This document shows positions 16,987 through 26,429 of a stretch of DNA of 64,000 nucleotides, one piece after another. The translations under genes were made by a program, and so were the position numbers. The notes beneath the pieces are model-generated. The model made no database searches, was not told the origin of the DNA, and saw only the letters and a list, made by a program, of their open reading frames with translations. How positions within the stretch are numbered: position 1 is the first letter of the stretch; every line of letters begins with the position of its first letter. This DNA comes from Gemmatimonadota bacterium (GTDB lineage Bacteria; Gemmatimonadota; Gemmatimonadetes; Gemmatimonadales; Gemmatimonadaceae), in NCBI GenBank assembly GCA_016704465.1, contig JADJAD010000008.1, positions 434,001-498,000 of the forward strand, read 5' to 3'.

Positions 16987-18300
16987 ATGGTTCGCGTAGC
17001 GCGCGTCGCTCCCAACAGCATCGCCCATGAACTCGAGATTGTCGCCGGGACGGAGATCCTCACCGTCAACGGGCGGGCGATCGATGATTTCCTGGATTGG
17101 GAGTTCCTGACCGCGGACGACGAACTCGAGATCGCGGTGCGCCTCCCAGGTGGTGAGGACATCGTCTACGAGATCGAGCGCCCCGAGGGCGAATCGCTGG
17201 GCGTGGAACTGGAGCCGCCGACCGTTCGGCGCTGCGCCAATCGCTGCGAGTTCTGCTTCATCGAAGGGCTGCCAAAGGGATTGCGCAAGTCGCTCTACAT
17301 CCGCGACGACGACTATCGCCTGTCGTTTGCCTATGGGAACTTCGCGACCCTCTCCAACCTCAAGGAGCGGGACTTCCAGCGGATTCTCGAGTACCGTCTG
17401 TCGCCGCTGTATGTGTCGGTGCATGCGACCCCGTGGGAAGCACGAAAGACGCTGCTGAACAACCCGCGCGTGCCGAACATCATCGAGCAGCTGACGCGAC
17501 TCGTGGCCGGTGGTATCCAGTTCCACGGGCAGATGGTGGTTGTGCCGGGGCTGAACGATGGCGACGTGCTGGAGCAGTCGTTCGCCGATCTCTGGTCGTT
17601 TGGCGAGGCGTGCCTGTCGGTGGCGATCGTCCCGGTCGGGCTCACGCAGTTCTCGCATCTCTACACCGGTCAGTCAATGGACCGCGAGAACGCCTCGCGG
17701 TTGCTGGAGTCCGCAGAACGCTGGGCGGCACGCGCACTCGCCGAGCGAGGCGAGACCTGGGTGTTCGGCGCCGATGAACTCTATCTCCTGGCTGGACGCG
17801 AGCTGCCGGGCCCCGAGCACTATGGCGACTTCGCCCAGATCGAGAATGGCGTGGGGTCGGTGACGTCGCTGCGCCAGCGCGTTGCTGAGGGAGCGCCGAC
17901 GCTTCCACGCCTCGATGGCAAGCGCATTGGGGTCGTCACCGGGTTGGCCATGGGTGAGATCATGCCGCCGCTCCTGGCGCAGCTCGCCAGCGCGACCGGC
18001 GCGCAGTTCGAGATGATCCCGACCGTGAACTCTCTCTTCGGTCCGACCACTACCACGGCCGGGCTCCTGGTCGGGGCCGACATCCTGTCGGCGCTGCGTG
18101 ATCGGCACGATCTCGACCTGGCGCTGATCCCCGCCGAGTCCATCAACGAGGACGGCATCTTCCTCGACGACGCTCGCTTCGTCGACGTGCGGGAATCGCT
18201 CCCGGTGCCGGTCTATCCTTCCTATGATTTTGTCGACGTGCTCCAACTAGAAGCAGGTGACGCAGGTGCAGTCGTCGCTGGTTCGGCGAGGGCCTCGTGA
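16987..18300 (+). CDS. PDZ/radical SAM-like DUF512 protein
   Basis: A 437-residue protein of the conserved DUF512 family, often next to der (engA) as here. The N-terminal PDZ-like segment (VRVARVAPNSIAHELEI, GTEILTVNG) precedes a Cys motif CANRCEFCF (CX3CX2C) that matches an iron-sulfur radical SAM site, then LPKGLRKSLYIRDDDYRLSF, a family hallmark. The C-terminal DUF512 domain ends with PVYPSYDFVDVLQLE. The function is unknown; involvement in ribosome or RNA modification has been guessed from the der association. ATG 16987 is used although the frame is open to 16804. Confidence 0.88.
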   Translation: MVRVARVAPNSIAHELEIVAGTEILTVNGRAIDDFLDWEFLTADDELEIAVRLPGGEDIVYEIERPEGESLGVELEPPTVRRCANRCEFCFIEGLPKGLRKSLYIRDDDYRLSFAYGNFATLSNLKERDFQRILEYRLSPLYVSVHATPWEARKTLLNNPRVPNIIEQLTRLVAGGIQFHGQMVVVPGLNDGDVLEQSFADLWSFGEACLSVAIVPVGLTQFSHLYTGQSMDRENASRLLESAERWAARALAERGETWVFGADELYLLAGRELPGPEHYGDFAQIENGVGSVTSLRQRVAEGAPTLPRLDGKRIGVVTGLAMGEIMPPLLAQLASATGAQFEMIPTVNSLFGPTTTTAGLLVGADILSALRDRHDLDLALIPAESINEDGIFLDDARFVDVRESLPVPVYPSYDFVDVLQLEAGDAGAVVAGSARAS

Positions 18301-19613
18301 GCCTTCCCGTTGTGGCGCTCGTCGGACGGCCGAACGTCGGCAAGTCCGCCCTCTTCAACCGAGTGGTCGGCCGCAATACGGCCATCGTCAGCGATGAGGC
18401 AGGAACGACCCGAGACCGCCACTTCGCCCGCGCGGAGTGGGCAGGGTCGGCGTTCTGGCTGGTCGATACGGGCGGCATAACCGATGACCCGCGCGCCGCC
18501 ATGGACGTGGAAATTCGACGACAGGTGACGCAGGCCATCGAGGAAGCCGACCTGCTGCTGTTCGTCGTCGATGCCAGAAACGGGCTGCATCCCGTGGACC
18601 ACCGGATCGCAGATATCCTGCGGCACTCGGGCAAGCCGTTCATGGTCATCGCCAACAAGGCCGACAATCCGAAGGCGACCGACTACTTCGAGTTCTATGA
18701 ACTCGGGGCGGGGGATCCGATTCCGGTGTCGGCCATCAGCGGCAAGCAATCGGGCGATATGCTCGACGCCGTGGTCGCCAACATTCCCGAGGTCCCGCCC
18801 GAGGACGATGCGTCGCTCAAGATCGCGGTCATCGGGCGTCCCAACGTCGGCAAGTCCTCATTCGTGAACCGCCTGCTCGGCGAGGAGCGCCTCGTTGTGT
18901 CGGAGGTCGCGGGCACCACGCGCGACGCGATCGATACGCCGATGCGCTACCACGATCGCGACCTCATCTTCATCGACACCGCCGGGTTGCGTCGTCAGTC
19001 GCGCGTGGACGACGGCGTCGAGTTTTACTCCGCACTGCGGACGCGCCGGGCGATCGATCGGGCCGACATCTGTTGCCTCCTGATCGATGCCACCGAGGAC
19101 CTGCTGAACCAGGATCTCAAGATCGCGACCCTCGCCTGGGAAGCCGGTCGGGGATTGATCCTCGTGGTCAACAAGTGGGACCTGGTGTCGAAGGATGACA
19201 AGACGGCGCACAAGTTCCAGAAGAAGTGCATCGAGAAGGCGCCGTACCTCGCCTTCGTCCCGTTCCTGTTCACCTCGGCCAAGACGGGCCAGCGCGTGAC
19301 GCGCGTGCTCGACACGCTGCTTGAGGTGGAGACCGAGCGGCACAAGCGGATCACCACCTCGCAAGTCAACTCCACGTTGGAAGAGCTGGTCGCCCGGCGA
19401 CAGCCACCGCAGGCCGCCGGGCGTGAGGTACGGCTGCACTACGCCACGCAGGTCGAGACGGCGCCGCCGACGATCGTGGTGTTCGGGAACAACACCGACG
19501 CGCTTCAGGAGCACTACATCCGATACCTCCACAACGGCTTCCGTGAGGCGTGGGGGTTCACGGGCAATCCGCTGCTAGTGCAGGTCAAGAAAAAGGCCGC
19601 GCCCCCGACCTGA
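18297..19613 (+). CDS. der: GTPase Der (EngA)
   Basis: Essential ribosome-assembly GTPase with two tandem G domains, acting on the 50S subunit. G1 motifs are GRPNVGKSALFNRV at about residues 10-23 and GRPNVGKSSFVNRL near 179-192; each domain has DTAG/DTGG and NKxD (NKADNP, NKWDLV). The C-terminal KH-like domain (LHYATQVETAPPTIVVFGN) is present. 438 residues is standard. GTG 18297 overlaps the upstream stop. Confidence 0.97.
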   Translation: MSLPVVALVGRPNVGKSALFNRVVGRNTAIVSDEAGTTRDRHFARAEWAGSAFWLVDTGGITDDPRAAMDVEIRRQVTQAIEEADLLLFVVDARNGLHPVDHRIADILRHSGKPFMVIANKADNPKATDYFEFYELGAGDPIPVSAISGKQSGDMLDAVVANIPEVPPEDDASLKIAVIGRPNVGKSSFVNRLLGEERLVVSEVAGTTRDAIDTPMRYHDRDLIFIDTAGLRRQSRVDDGVEFYSALRTRRAIDRADICCLLIDATEDLLNQDLKIATLAWEAGRGLILVVNKWDLVSKDDKTAHKFQKKCIEKAPYLAFVPFLFTSAKTGQRVTRVLDTLLEVETERHKRITTSQVNSTLEELVARRQPPQAAGREVRLHYATQVETAPPTIVVFGNNTDALQEHYIRYLHNGFREAWGFTGNPLLVQVKKKAAPPT

Positions 19614-19614
19614 C

Positions 19615-20238
19615 ATGTACGCCGCCGCGTGCCTCGTCCTCGCTTATGTGCTGGGGTCGACCCCCTTCTCCTACTTCGCCGGTCGCCTGCTGCAGGGGAT
19701 CGACCTGCGGGAACACGGCTCGGGGAATCTCGGAGCGACGAACGTGTATCGGATCCTCGGTGCGACGGCGGCGGTGGCCGTCCTGTTGCTCGATGCCGCC
19801 AAGGGGGCCGTCCCTGTGCTCTACTTTCCGGCGCTGGCCGGCGTGGACGGCGCGGACGGGGTGTGGTGGCCGGTGGCGTTCGGCGTAACGGCGATCGTGG
19901 GACATGTGCGGCCGTATGGCGGGTTGTTCCGCGGGGGCGGCAAGGGGGTCGCCACCGCCTCGGGGGTCTTTGCCGCCCTTGCCCCGATTCCGTTTGCCGC
20001 GTCGTTGCTGACGTTCCTGGGCGTCGTGGCCGTGACGCGGTACGTGTCGTTAGGCTCGATGCTGGGGGCCGCAGCGCTCGCCGCCACGGTCGTCATTCGC
20101 GAGGGACCGCTCGCGCCGATGTCGCTCGTGGCCGTGGCGATGGGCACGTTCGTGGTCTGGACGCATCGGGCGAACATCGGGCGACTGCGCCGCGGCGAGG
20201 AGTCGCGTCTCGGGCGCCCCGGCCGGGTCGCGCGCTGA
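19615..20238 (+). CDS. plsY: Glycerol-3-phosphate acyltransferase PlsY
   Basis: Membrane enzyme transferring acyl groups from acyl-phosphate (made by PlsX) to glycerol-3-phosphate, the first phospholipid step. The 207-residue protein has five hydrophobic segments and the three PlsY motifs: YVLGSTPFSYFAGR, GSGNLGATNVYRILG and the Gly-rich GGLFRGGGKGVATASG. plsX lies on the right arm of this window, so both halves of the pathway are present. ATG 19615 is one base beyond the der stop. Confidence 0.95.
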   Translation: MYAAACLVLAYVLGSTPFSYFAGRLLQGIDLREHGSGNLGATNVYRILGATAAVAVLLLDAAKGAVPVLYFPALAGVDGADGVWWPVAFGVTAIVGHVRPYGGLFRGGGKGVATASGVFAALAPIPFAASLLTFLGVVAVTRYVSLGSMLGAAALAATVVIREGPLAPMSLVAVAMGTFVVWTHRANIGRLRRGEESRLGRPGRVAR

Positions 20239-21233
20239 TGCGGTGCGCCGTCATTGGCGGGGGCGCCTGGGGGAGCGCGCTCGCGCACCTGCTGGGGCAC
20301 GGCGGGCATGACGTCTGGCTCTGGGCGCGGGAGCCCGACGTCGTGGAGCATGTGAACCTCACGCATGCCAACCCGCGGTTCCTGCCGGGCGCGGTGCTCG
20401 ATCCGGCCGTGCGCGCCACGTCGTCCTTGGCCGCGGCGGTCGGCGGCGCCGAGCTGGTCATCTATGTCGCCCCATCGCACGTACTGCGTGCGGTGGTGCG
20501 CAGCACCGCGGAGTTCCTCGACGCGGGGGCGCTGGCGGTCGTGGCAACGAAGGGCATCGAGCGCGGCACGCTGGCCCTGATGACCGATGTCGTGCGCGAG
20601 GAGCTGCCCGGCCACGCGGTGGTCGCGCTGAGCGGTCCGAGCTTCGCCCTCGAGGTGGCGCGCGGCATGCCGACCGCCGTGGTCGCGGCGTCGGACGACC
20701 TCGCGCACGCCGAGGTGGTGCAGCGGGCGCTGAGTTCGCCCGTGTTCCGCGTCTACACCAACGACGACGTGACCGGTGTGGAGATCGGCGGGGCCCTGAA
20801 GAACGTGATGGCGGTGGCCACCGGGATCGCCGAGGGGGTCGGGCTCGGCCTCAACTCGCGCGCCGCCCTCATCACCCGGGGGTTGGCCGAGATGACCCGG
20901 CTCGGCATCGCGTTAGGCGCTCGCCCGGACACCTTCGCGGGGCTCGCCGGCATGGGGGACCTCGTCCTGACGTGCACCGGGGCGCTCAGCCGCAATCGCG
21001 CGGTCGGCGTCCAGGTTGGTCGCGGCGAACCGCTCGACGCCGTGCTCGCGGCCACGGAAAGCGTCGCCGAGGGGGTGACCACCACCGACAGTGCCCGTGC
21101 CCTGGCGCAGCGTGAGCGCGTCGACATGCCGATCGTCATGGCGATCGGACGCATCCTGTTCGAGCAGCAGGCGCCGCGCGATGCCCTGGCCGACCTCATG
21201 GGTCGCGACTTGCGCCCGGAGCGCGACGCATGA
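20238..21233 (+). CDS. gpsA: Glycerol-3-phosphate dehydrogenase [NAD(P)+] GpsA
   Basis: Makes sn-glycerol-3-phosphate from dihydroxyacetone phosphate for phospholipid synthesis. 331 residues with the nucleotide fold AVIGGGAWGSALA at the N-terminus, VATKGIE, the substrate motif LSGPSFALEVARGMPTA and the catalytic lysine in GGALKNVMAVATGIAEG. It follows plsY with a TGATG overlap, so supply and acylation of the glycerol backbone are coupled in one transcript. Confidence 0.97.
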   Translation: MRCAVIGGGAWGSALAHLLGHGGHDVWLWAREPDVVEHVNLTHANPRFLPGAVLDPAVRATSSLAAAVGGAELVIYVAPSHVLRAVVRSTAEFLDAGALAVVATKGIERGTLALMTDVVREELPGHAVVALSGPSFALEVARGMPTAVVAASDDLAHAEVVQRALSSPVFRVYTNDDVTGVEIGGALKNVMAVATGIAEGVGLGLNSRAALITRGLAEMTRLGIALGARPDTFAGLAGMGDLVLTCTGALSRNRAVGVQVGRGEPLDAVLAATESVAEGVTTTDSARALAQRERVDMPIVMAIGRILFEQQAPRDALADLMGRDLRPERDA

Positions 21234-21658
21234 GCGACGACATCGTGCAGGAGTTCTTCTCCATCGGTGATGTCTGTCAGCTGACGGACCTCAAGCCGCA
21301 CGTGCTGCGGTACTGGGAGAGCCAGTTCCGGTTCCTCAATCCGGCCAAGAACCGGTCGGGCAATCGCGTCTATCAGCGGCGCGAGGTGGACCTGATCCAC
21401 CTCGTCAAGCACCTGCTCTACACGGAGAAGTACACGATCGACGGCGCGCGGCAGAAGGTGGACGAGCACCGCAAGGGGGGCGCGATCAAGGTCGTCGCCC
21501 GCGAGGCGCTCGCCGTCGAGACGCTCGCCGAGCTCGAACGGGAGCTGGCGCACCTGAGCGCCGTGCTGGACGGGTCCGTCGCTGTTCCCGACGCTGCTCC
21601 CGACGCTGTTCTCGAGGTCGTTCTCGACGCCGAGCCCGATGCTGGCAGCGCGACGTGA
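21230..21658 (+). CDS. MerR-family transcriptional regulator
   Basis: 142 residues. The N-terminal winged helix-turn-helix (FFSIGDVCQLTDLKPHVLRYWES, split here as FFSIGDVC and KPHVLRYWE) is typical of MerR proteins, with GNRVYQRREV and a following helical section. There are no Cys pairs for metal sensing. The last 30 residues are Ala/Asp/Pro-rich repeats (PDAAPDAV) and probably disordered. It overlaps gpsA by ATGA, so it is probably co-expressed with the phospholipid genes. The target and the signal are unknown. Confidence 0.88.
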   Translation: MSDDIVQEFFSIGDVCQLTDLKPHVLRYWESQFRFLNPAKNRSGNRVYQRREVDLIHLVKHLLYTEKYTIDGARQKVDEHRKGGAIKVVAREALAVETLAELERELAHLSAVLDGSVAVPDAAPDAVLEVVLDAEPDAGSAT

Positions 21659-21723
21659 GCGCGCTCGACCTGCGCGGGACGAGGTAGACCAAACGACGCG
21701 CGCCCGCTACCGTTAGCCCCATC

Positions 21724-22485
21724 ATGCGATTCCTCTGCACCAACGACGATGGCATCCTCGCGCACGGGCTGGACTGCCTCGTGCGCGCCGCCGAGCAGAT
21801 CGGCGACGTGACGGTGGTCGCCCCCGATCGCGAACAAAGCGCCACCTCCCACTCGCTGACGCTGCATCACCCGCTGCGCCCGGTGCGGCGCGGGGAGCAT
21901 CGCTTCCAGGTCGATGGCACCCCCACCGATTGCGTGATGCTGGCCGTGGAGGCGCTCATGGACACGCGCCCCGATTTCGTGCTGAGCGGGATCAACCATG
22001 GGCAGAACATGGGCGAGGACGTGCTGTACTCCGGCACCGTCTCCGCAGCCATGGAGGGATTGGCGTTAGGCATTCCCTCGGTGGCGTTCTCGTTCGCGGG
22101 CGGCGACCTGCGCGCGGACATCGCCAAGCTCGACGAGCAGGTCGAGCTGCTGGTCCCGCTGCTGCGCCACCTCACGTCGCTGCCCGCCTTTCCCGAGGGC
22201 ACGCTGCTCAACGTCAACCTCCCGCCGTTGCGGGCCGACGAGATCAAGGGGATCAGGCTCACCCGACTCGGCCGGCGCGTCTACTCCAACTCCATCCAGC
22301 CCATGCAGGACCCGTGGGGCCGGAAGATCTTCTGGATCGGGGGGGGAGAGATCAGCTGGACCGGGAGCGACGACTCGGACTTCCAGGCCATTCGCGACGG
22401 CTTCGTGTCGGTGACGCCGCTGCACCTCGACCTGACGCACCGGGACATGCTGGAAACGTCGGAGCGCTGGTGGCGAGCGCCGTAA
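21724..22485 (+). CDS. surE: 5'-nucleotidase SurE
   Basis: Metal-dependent nucleoside monophosphate phosphatase, classically paired with pcm. 253 residues with the metal-binding TNDDGI at residues 6-11, APDREQSATSHSLT and LSGINHGQNMGEDVLYSGTV, all diagnostic. It overlaps the pcm start by 16 bases, preserving the surE-pcm pair known from many bacteria. ATG 21724 is the first in frame with the conserved start. Confidence 0.96.
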   Translation: MRFLCTNDDGILAHGLDCLVRAAEQIGDVTVVAPDREQSATSHSLTLHHPLRPVRRGEHRFQVDGTPTDCVMLAVEALMDTRPDFVLSGINHGQNMGEDVLYSGTVSAAMEGLALGIPSVAFSFAGGDLRADIAKLDEQVELLVPLLRHLTSLPAFPEGTLLNVNLPPLRADEIKGIRLTRLGRRVYSNSIQPMQDPWGRKIFWIGGGEISWTGSDDSDFQAIRDGFVSVTPLHLDLTHRDMLETSERWWRAP

Positions 22486-23129
22486 GCCCGGACTACCGCG
22501 GCGCGCGCCGACGCCTGGTGGCGCAACTGCGCGCCGGTGGCATCACCGACGAGGCGGTCCTCAAGGCCGTCGAGGAAAGCCCCCGTCACCTCTTCGTGCC
22601 CACCGGCGTCGGTCACCGCGCGTATGTGGACAGCTCGCTTTCGATCGGGAGCGGGCAGACCATCTCGCAGCCCAGCGTGCACGCCCGCTACCTGCAGCTG
22701 CTGGAGCTCCGCGGGAGCGAGCGCGTCCTCGAGATCGGTACGGGCTCGGGGTATCAGACCCTCCTGTTGTCGAAGCTCGCGGCCCAGGCCTTCTCGGTCG
22801 AGCGGGCTGCCCCGCTCCTCGAGGGCGCGCGCGACGTCCTGAGGACGTGTGGCGTTCGCAACGTCACGTTCCAGCTGGGCGACGGCACGATCGGCTGGCG
22901 CGAGTTCGCGCCGTATGACGCGATCCTGGTGTCGGCGGCCGCGCCCAGCATCCCGCAGCCGCTGCTCGACCAGCTTGCGGTCGGGGGCAAGCTCCTGATC
23001 CCGCTCGGCGAGCGTGACGAGCAGATGCTGACCATGGTGACGCGCCTCCCGGAGCACTTCGAACGACGTGACATCATCCCCGTGCGATTCGTCCCGCTCT
23101 TGGGCACCCACGGCTGGACATCACCCTAG
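22470..23129 (+). CDS. pcm: Protein-L-isoaspartate O-methyltransferase
   Basis: Repairs isoaspartyl residues by SAM-dependent methylation. The start is taken at the GTG at 22470, inside the end of surE, giving 219 residues. SSLSIGSGQTISQP is the pre-motif of the family, VLEIGTGSGYQT is SAM motif I and YDAILVSAAAPSIP is the post-motif. Coupling to surE supports the call. Confidence 0.94.
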   Translation: MASAVSPDYRGARRRLVAQLRAGGITDEAVLKAVEESPRHLFVPTGVGHRAYVDSSLSIGSGQTISQPSVHARYLQLLELRGSERVLEIGTGSGYQTLLLSKLAAQAFSVERAAPLLEGARDVLRTCGVRNVTFQLGDGTIGWREFAPYDAILVSAAAPSIPQPLLDQLAVGGKLLIPLGERDEQMLTMVTRLPEHFERRDIIPVRFVPLLGTHGWTSP

Positions 23130-23178
23130 TCCGGTGAGAACGGGGGCCCCTCACCGAGTGTCGATCGGAGCGGCTCAC

Positions 23179-25430
23179 ATGGACGAAGTCACGAAGGATC
23201 AAGGCGCCCAGCCCGCTGTGCGCCCCCCGCTGCGTCCCTTCAGCGGACAGCGATCGGAGGGGCAGGGGGCCCTGCGCCCACAGGGTGGCCGCCGCGTCGC
23301 GCTCTCGCCGTTCGCTCGCCCCGCCACGCCGGCGTCCAGTCGCCTCATCCAGGTAGCGCCTTCGTCGCCGTCCGCCGTGCACCCCGGCAATTCGACTCCC
23401 GGGATCGACTGCGCTCCAGATGCCGGAGCTACCTCGGGCTCGAACACCACACCGCCCGGGTCGGGCGTCCAGCTCTCGCGTGCCTCCGACTCCCCCGAGG
23501 CTCTCAAACCCGCGGCGCCTGCCACCTTCGACGCCTCGGTCGCGTCGGCCCACCAGCCATCGCCAGCAGAACGCATCGATGCCTCGGAAGAGACCAGCGA
23601 CCTGGAAGCGCTCGACGTGGATATCGGCATGGATGCGGGCGTTGCCAACACAGTGGCGCAATCCCTTGATCGCGTCGACGATGCGAGTGCCGAGGGAGGC
23701 CCCGAGGTGGCCCGCTCCGCGCTCGACATCTCGACGCTGTCGGGCCGCTCGGGCGAGCGTGCCGCGGCGTCGGACGACCTCTCGTTCGACCAGGTGAGGT
23801 TCGGGTCGGCCGTATTGCGAGACGAGCCGCGTGCGGCGGCGACCGACATTGGAACGGACACGGGCACGGGCACGGACGCCGACTCCATGACGTTGCTCGG
23901 CGAGCATCGCCAGCACGACGAGTCCGCCCACGCCGAGACGGCGCACGCCGAGGCTTTGCACGCCGAGGCTTCGCACGCCGAGACCACGCACCGAGACCAC
24001 GCACGGCGAGACCGCGCACGGCGAGACCGCGCACGGCGAGACCGCGCACGGCGAGACCGCGCACGCGGAGACCGCGCACGCGGAGACCGCGCCCGGCGAC
24101 AGCGACACAATCCCGGCGTCGTACTCCTCGATCCTCCACGACACCCCAGCGGAACCGGCGCTCAACTCCCCGACCGAGCATCGGTCGGCGGGCCGCGTTT
24201 CCCCGGACATCGCCGACGACGTGCCGAGTGTCGTGGAGCTGAGTGCTTCAGTGTCGGAAGACCTCTCGACACCGGTCGTGCCGGTTGAGCCGTTCGACCG
24301 TCCGAGCGTCGGCGCGCCTCCGAACGATGCGACTCCCACGGGGTTCTTCGACCAGCCTCAGGTCCGCGTCGACTCCGGGACCGCCAACGACGCCACGGCC
24401 GACGAAAAGTTCGTGATCGACGACTCGGCGTACGCATTCGACGATGAGTCGTTTGCCGCAGAAATCCGGTCCGAGGAGCCCGATCGGTGGAGCATGCCGA
24501 TCGACACGAGCGCGCACAGCCTCCATGACGCCATCGAGGTCGACCTGCCGGCCGATGCGCCCGTCACGGATTCGCCCGTCACGGATTCTGCCGTCGCCGT
24601 TTCTGACGCCGCCGCAATCGACGCTGTTGGCGCGATCGCCGCCGTCGACCCGATCCACGCGATCGCCGCTGGCGCCGCTGTCGCCGCTGTCGCCGCTGGC
24701 GCCGCTGGCGCCGCTGGCGCCGCTGGCGCCGCTCTCCCCTCTCGACGCCACGGACGCCGGTGACTCCTTGTACTCCTCAGCGGCTGAGCCGCTGGTGGAG
24801 GGTGCACAGGTGGCGTCGGTACGCATGCTCGACGCTGAGCTCTCCGACTTCCGACTGCTTCCCGAGGAGACTCCCGCTGTCCCCACGCCGATCCCCGGCA
24901 TCGAGGGGCTGCTCGCCGGAGCCGAGGATGTCGAGGACGGGCTGCAGGCGACGACAGCGCGGACCCACCGCTCGGTCGACGACGCGATGGACGCCGCGGC
25001 AGACGAGTCCGAACACGAGGCTCTGAACGAGACCCTTGGCGAGCCCCTTGGCGAGCCCCTCGGCGAGTCCCTCGGCCATGATCTCGGTGAGGACTTCGAG
25101 GTGGCGTTGGAGCTGGTGGACCTCACGAGCGACGGCGGGGAGGCGTTGCCTGCGCCGATGCAGGAGTCGCGCTTTGCGGCGGACGAGATCCTCGCCAGCC
25201 CCATGTCACCGTCAGCCGAAATCGCGGTGGGCGGGCATGCGGCGCACGCCGAGGCCGACCTGCAGGACTTCGTTTCGCGCTCCGACGCGCGGGAGCACGC
25301 GGCCGCGATACTCGAGGTGGTGGCGCGACGCGTTCGGGGAGGCGACATTGTGCCGTCGATCGATGCCGGCGCGAGCCCAGAGGCTGTGCTGGCGAGTGTG
25401 CTCGCGACGATCCTTTCGCAGCGAGCGTGA
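23179..25430 (+). CDS. Large acidic repetitive low-complexity protein, two frame breaks
   Basis: I do not recognise this protein. Composition and codon periodicity imply one gene of about 750 residues read in three frames: 23179 to about 23990, then to about 24700, then to 25430. It is Asp/Glu/Ala/Ser-rich and low complexity with no signal peptide or membrane segment. The start is basic and Pro-rich (MDEVTKDQGAQPAVRPP). The breaks fall within the two tandem repeats, His-Ala-Glu/His-Gly-Glu-Thr-Ala and Ala-Gly/Pro-Leu runs. A further GEPLGEPLGESLG repeat occurs near 25040. The C-terminal 50 residues (REHAAAILEVVARRVRGGD) look like an ordered helical domain, perhaps the only folded part. The gene lies between pcm and acylphosphatase. 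Confidence 0.6.
23926..24105 (+). repeat. 15-bp tandem repeat (HGETA-type) in the repetitive gene
   Basis: Degenerate copies of His-Ala-Glu units (23926-23990) lead into at least six near-identical 15-base units of the type CGAGACCGCGCACGG (about 23992-24095). Fifteen bases is five codons, so unit gain or loss keeps the frame. Confidence 0.85.
24661..24741 (+). repeat. 9-bp tandem repeat (GCCGCTGGC) in the repetitive gene
   Basis: Eight or nine copies of GCCGCTGGC or GCCGCTGTC. They read Ala-Ala-Gly in the frame that enters and Pro-Leu-Ala in the frame that leaves, so the second frame break is inside this tract. Confidence 0.85.
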
Positions 25431-25448
25431 CGTCATCCCCCTCCACTC

Positions 25449-25724
25449 GTGCCTGTCGTTCACATCGAAGTTGCCGGCAAGGTTCAGGGACTCGGATTTC
25501 GCGGATTTGTCCAGGAACAGGCGCGAATGCTGCAGCTGGCCGGATGGGTGCGAAACCTCTCGTCCGGCAGCGTGGAGATTGCCGCGTCCGGCACTGAGGA
25601 GGCGCTCCGCACGCTCTTGGACGTGGTGCGCATCGGGCCCGAGGGAGCGACCGTGAAGCAGGTGATCACGTTGGTACCGCAACCGACGCTGGAGCTGCCG
25701 CACCCGTTCACGGTCCTCAAGTGA
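25449..25724 (+). CDS. Acylphosphatase
   Basis: Small (91 residues) hydrolase of acyl phosphates such as carbamoyl phosphate. The signature KVQGLGFRGFV contains the phosphate-binding Arg (position 18), and GWVRNLSSGSVEI contains the catalytic Asn. The usual motif is VQGVGFR; here one Val is Leu, a mild change. The GTG start at 25449 places the first beta-strand correctly. The stop overlaps the apt start (GTGA). Confidence 0.93.
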   Translation: MPVVHIEVAGKVQGLGFRGFVQEQARMLQLAGWVRNLSSGSVEIAASGTEEALRTLLDVVRIGPEGATVKQVITLVPQPTLELPHPFTVLK

Positions 25725-26269
25725 CGGGATCCCGAACCGGAGAGGCGCTGCGGTCGGCCATGCGCGCCGCCGTCCGGGAGGTTCCCGATTTCCCGAGGCC
25801 GGGAATCAACTTCAAGGACATCACTCCACTGCTTGCCGACCGGGAGCTATTCGGGGCCGCGTGCGCCCTGATGGCGGAGCCGTTTCTCACGGCTGGCATC
25901 ACCCATGTTGTCTCGATCGAGAGTCGCGGCTTCCTGTTCGGCGCTCCGGTGGCCGTCGCCCTCGGCGCGGGGGTGGTTCCGGTGCGTAAGCCGGGAAAGC
26001 TGCCGTTTCGCACCACGCGTGAAGAGTATGCCCTCGAGTACGGGACGGACGCGCTGGAGGTGCACGACGACGCGCTGCCCGAGGGTGCCCGCGTCCTGAT
26101 CGCGGACGATGTGCTGGCGACCGGTGGAACGGCGGCGGCGACCGCTCGACTTGTGCGGCGCGTCGGAGCTGAGGTGATCGGGAGCACTTTTCTCATCGAG
26201 CTGGCGTTCCTCGGCGGACGCGCAATGTTGCCGCCGCATCGCGTGGAGAGCGCGATCGTTTATACGTGA
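25721..26269 (+). CDS. apt: Adenine phosphoribosyltransferase
   Basis: Salvages adenine to AMP with PRPP. The 182-residue product has the family N-terminus (DFPRPGINFKDITPLL), SIESRGFLFGAPVA and the PRPP loop VLIADDVLATGGTAAA. GTG 25721 overlaps the acylphosphatase stop. It ends the rightward gene run; the next 88 bases lead to tRNA sequence and show no further gene. Confidence 0.96.
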   Translation: MTGSRTGEALRSAMRAAVREVPDFPRPGINFKDITPLLADRELFGAACALMAEPFLTAGITHVVSIESRGFLFGAPVAVALGAGVVPVRKPGKLPFRTTREEYALEYGTDALEVHDDALPEGARVLIADDVLATGGTAAATARLVRRVGAEVIGSTFLIELAFLGGRAMLPPHRVESAIVYT

Positions 26270-26357
26270 GCCTTGCGCGGGGCAGCTCTACCGAGTCGTA
26301 TCGCGCGCAGCTTTCCCCGCCGATTCTCCGCGGCTTAGATTCCCGGTGTTGATCCTC

Positions 26358-26401
26358 GCCCCCGTAGCTCGGATGGACAGAGCAGCGGTTTCCTAAACCG
26401 T
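26358..26401 (+). tRNA. Truncated tRNA-Arg(CCT), 5' half only
   Basis: GCCCCCG acceptor strand, TA, D-arm GCTC/GAGC, then anticodon stem GCGGT/ACCGT around loop TTCCTAA, giving anticodon CCT. After 26401 there is no T-arm and no matching 3' acceptor strand. Instead there is a CCGTTA/TAACGG inverted repeat (26398-26403 and 26415-26420). It is probably a nonfunctional remnant next to the intact copy. Confidence 0.6.
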
Positions 26402-26429
26402 TAAGTAAAACACCTAACGGTCTCCGTGA

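Noticed and set aside
23992..24095. Regular repeats that resemble a small CRISPR array
   Set aside because: Units are 15 bases, contiguous with no spacers, in phase with a coding frame and show codon-level degeneracy; they are a coding tandem repeat.
23074..24339. Minus-strand frame of about 420 codons opposite the repetitive gene
   Set aside because: Composition is an antisense image of the repeats (Arg/Ser/Val runs), its orientation conflicts with the pcm-to-apt gene order, and the + reading shows a coherent acidic protein.
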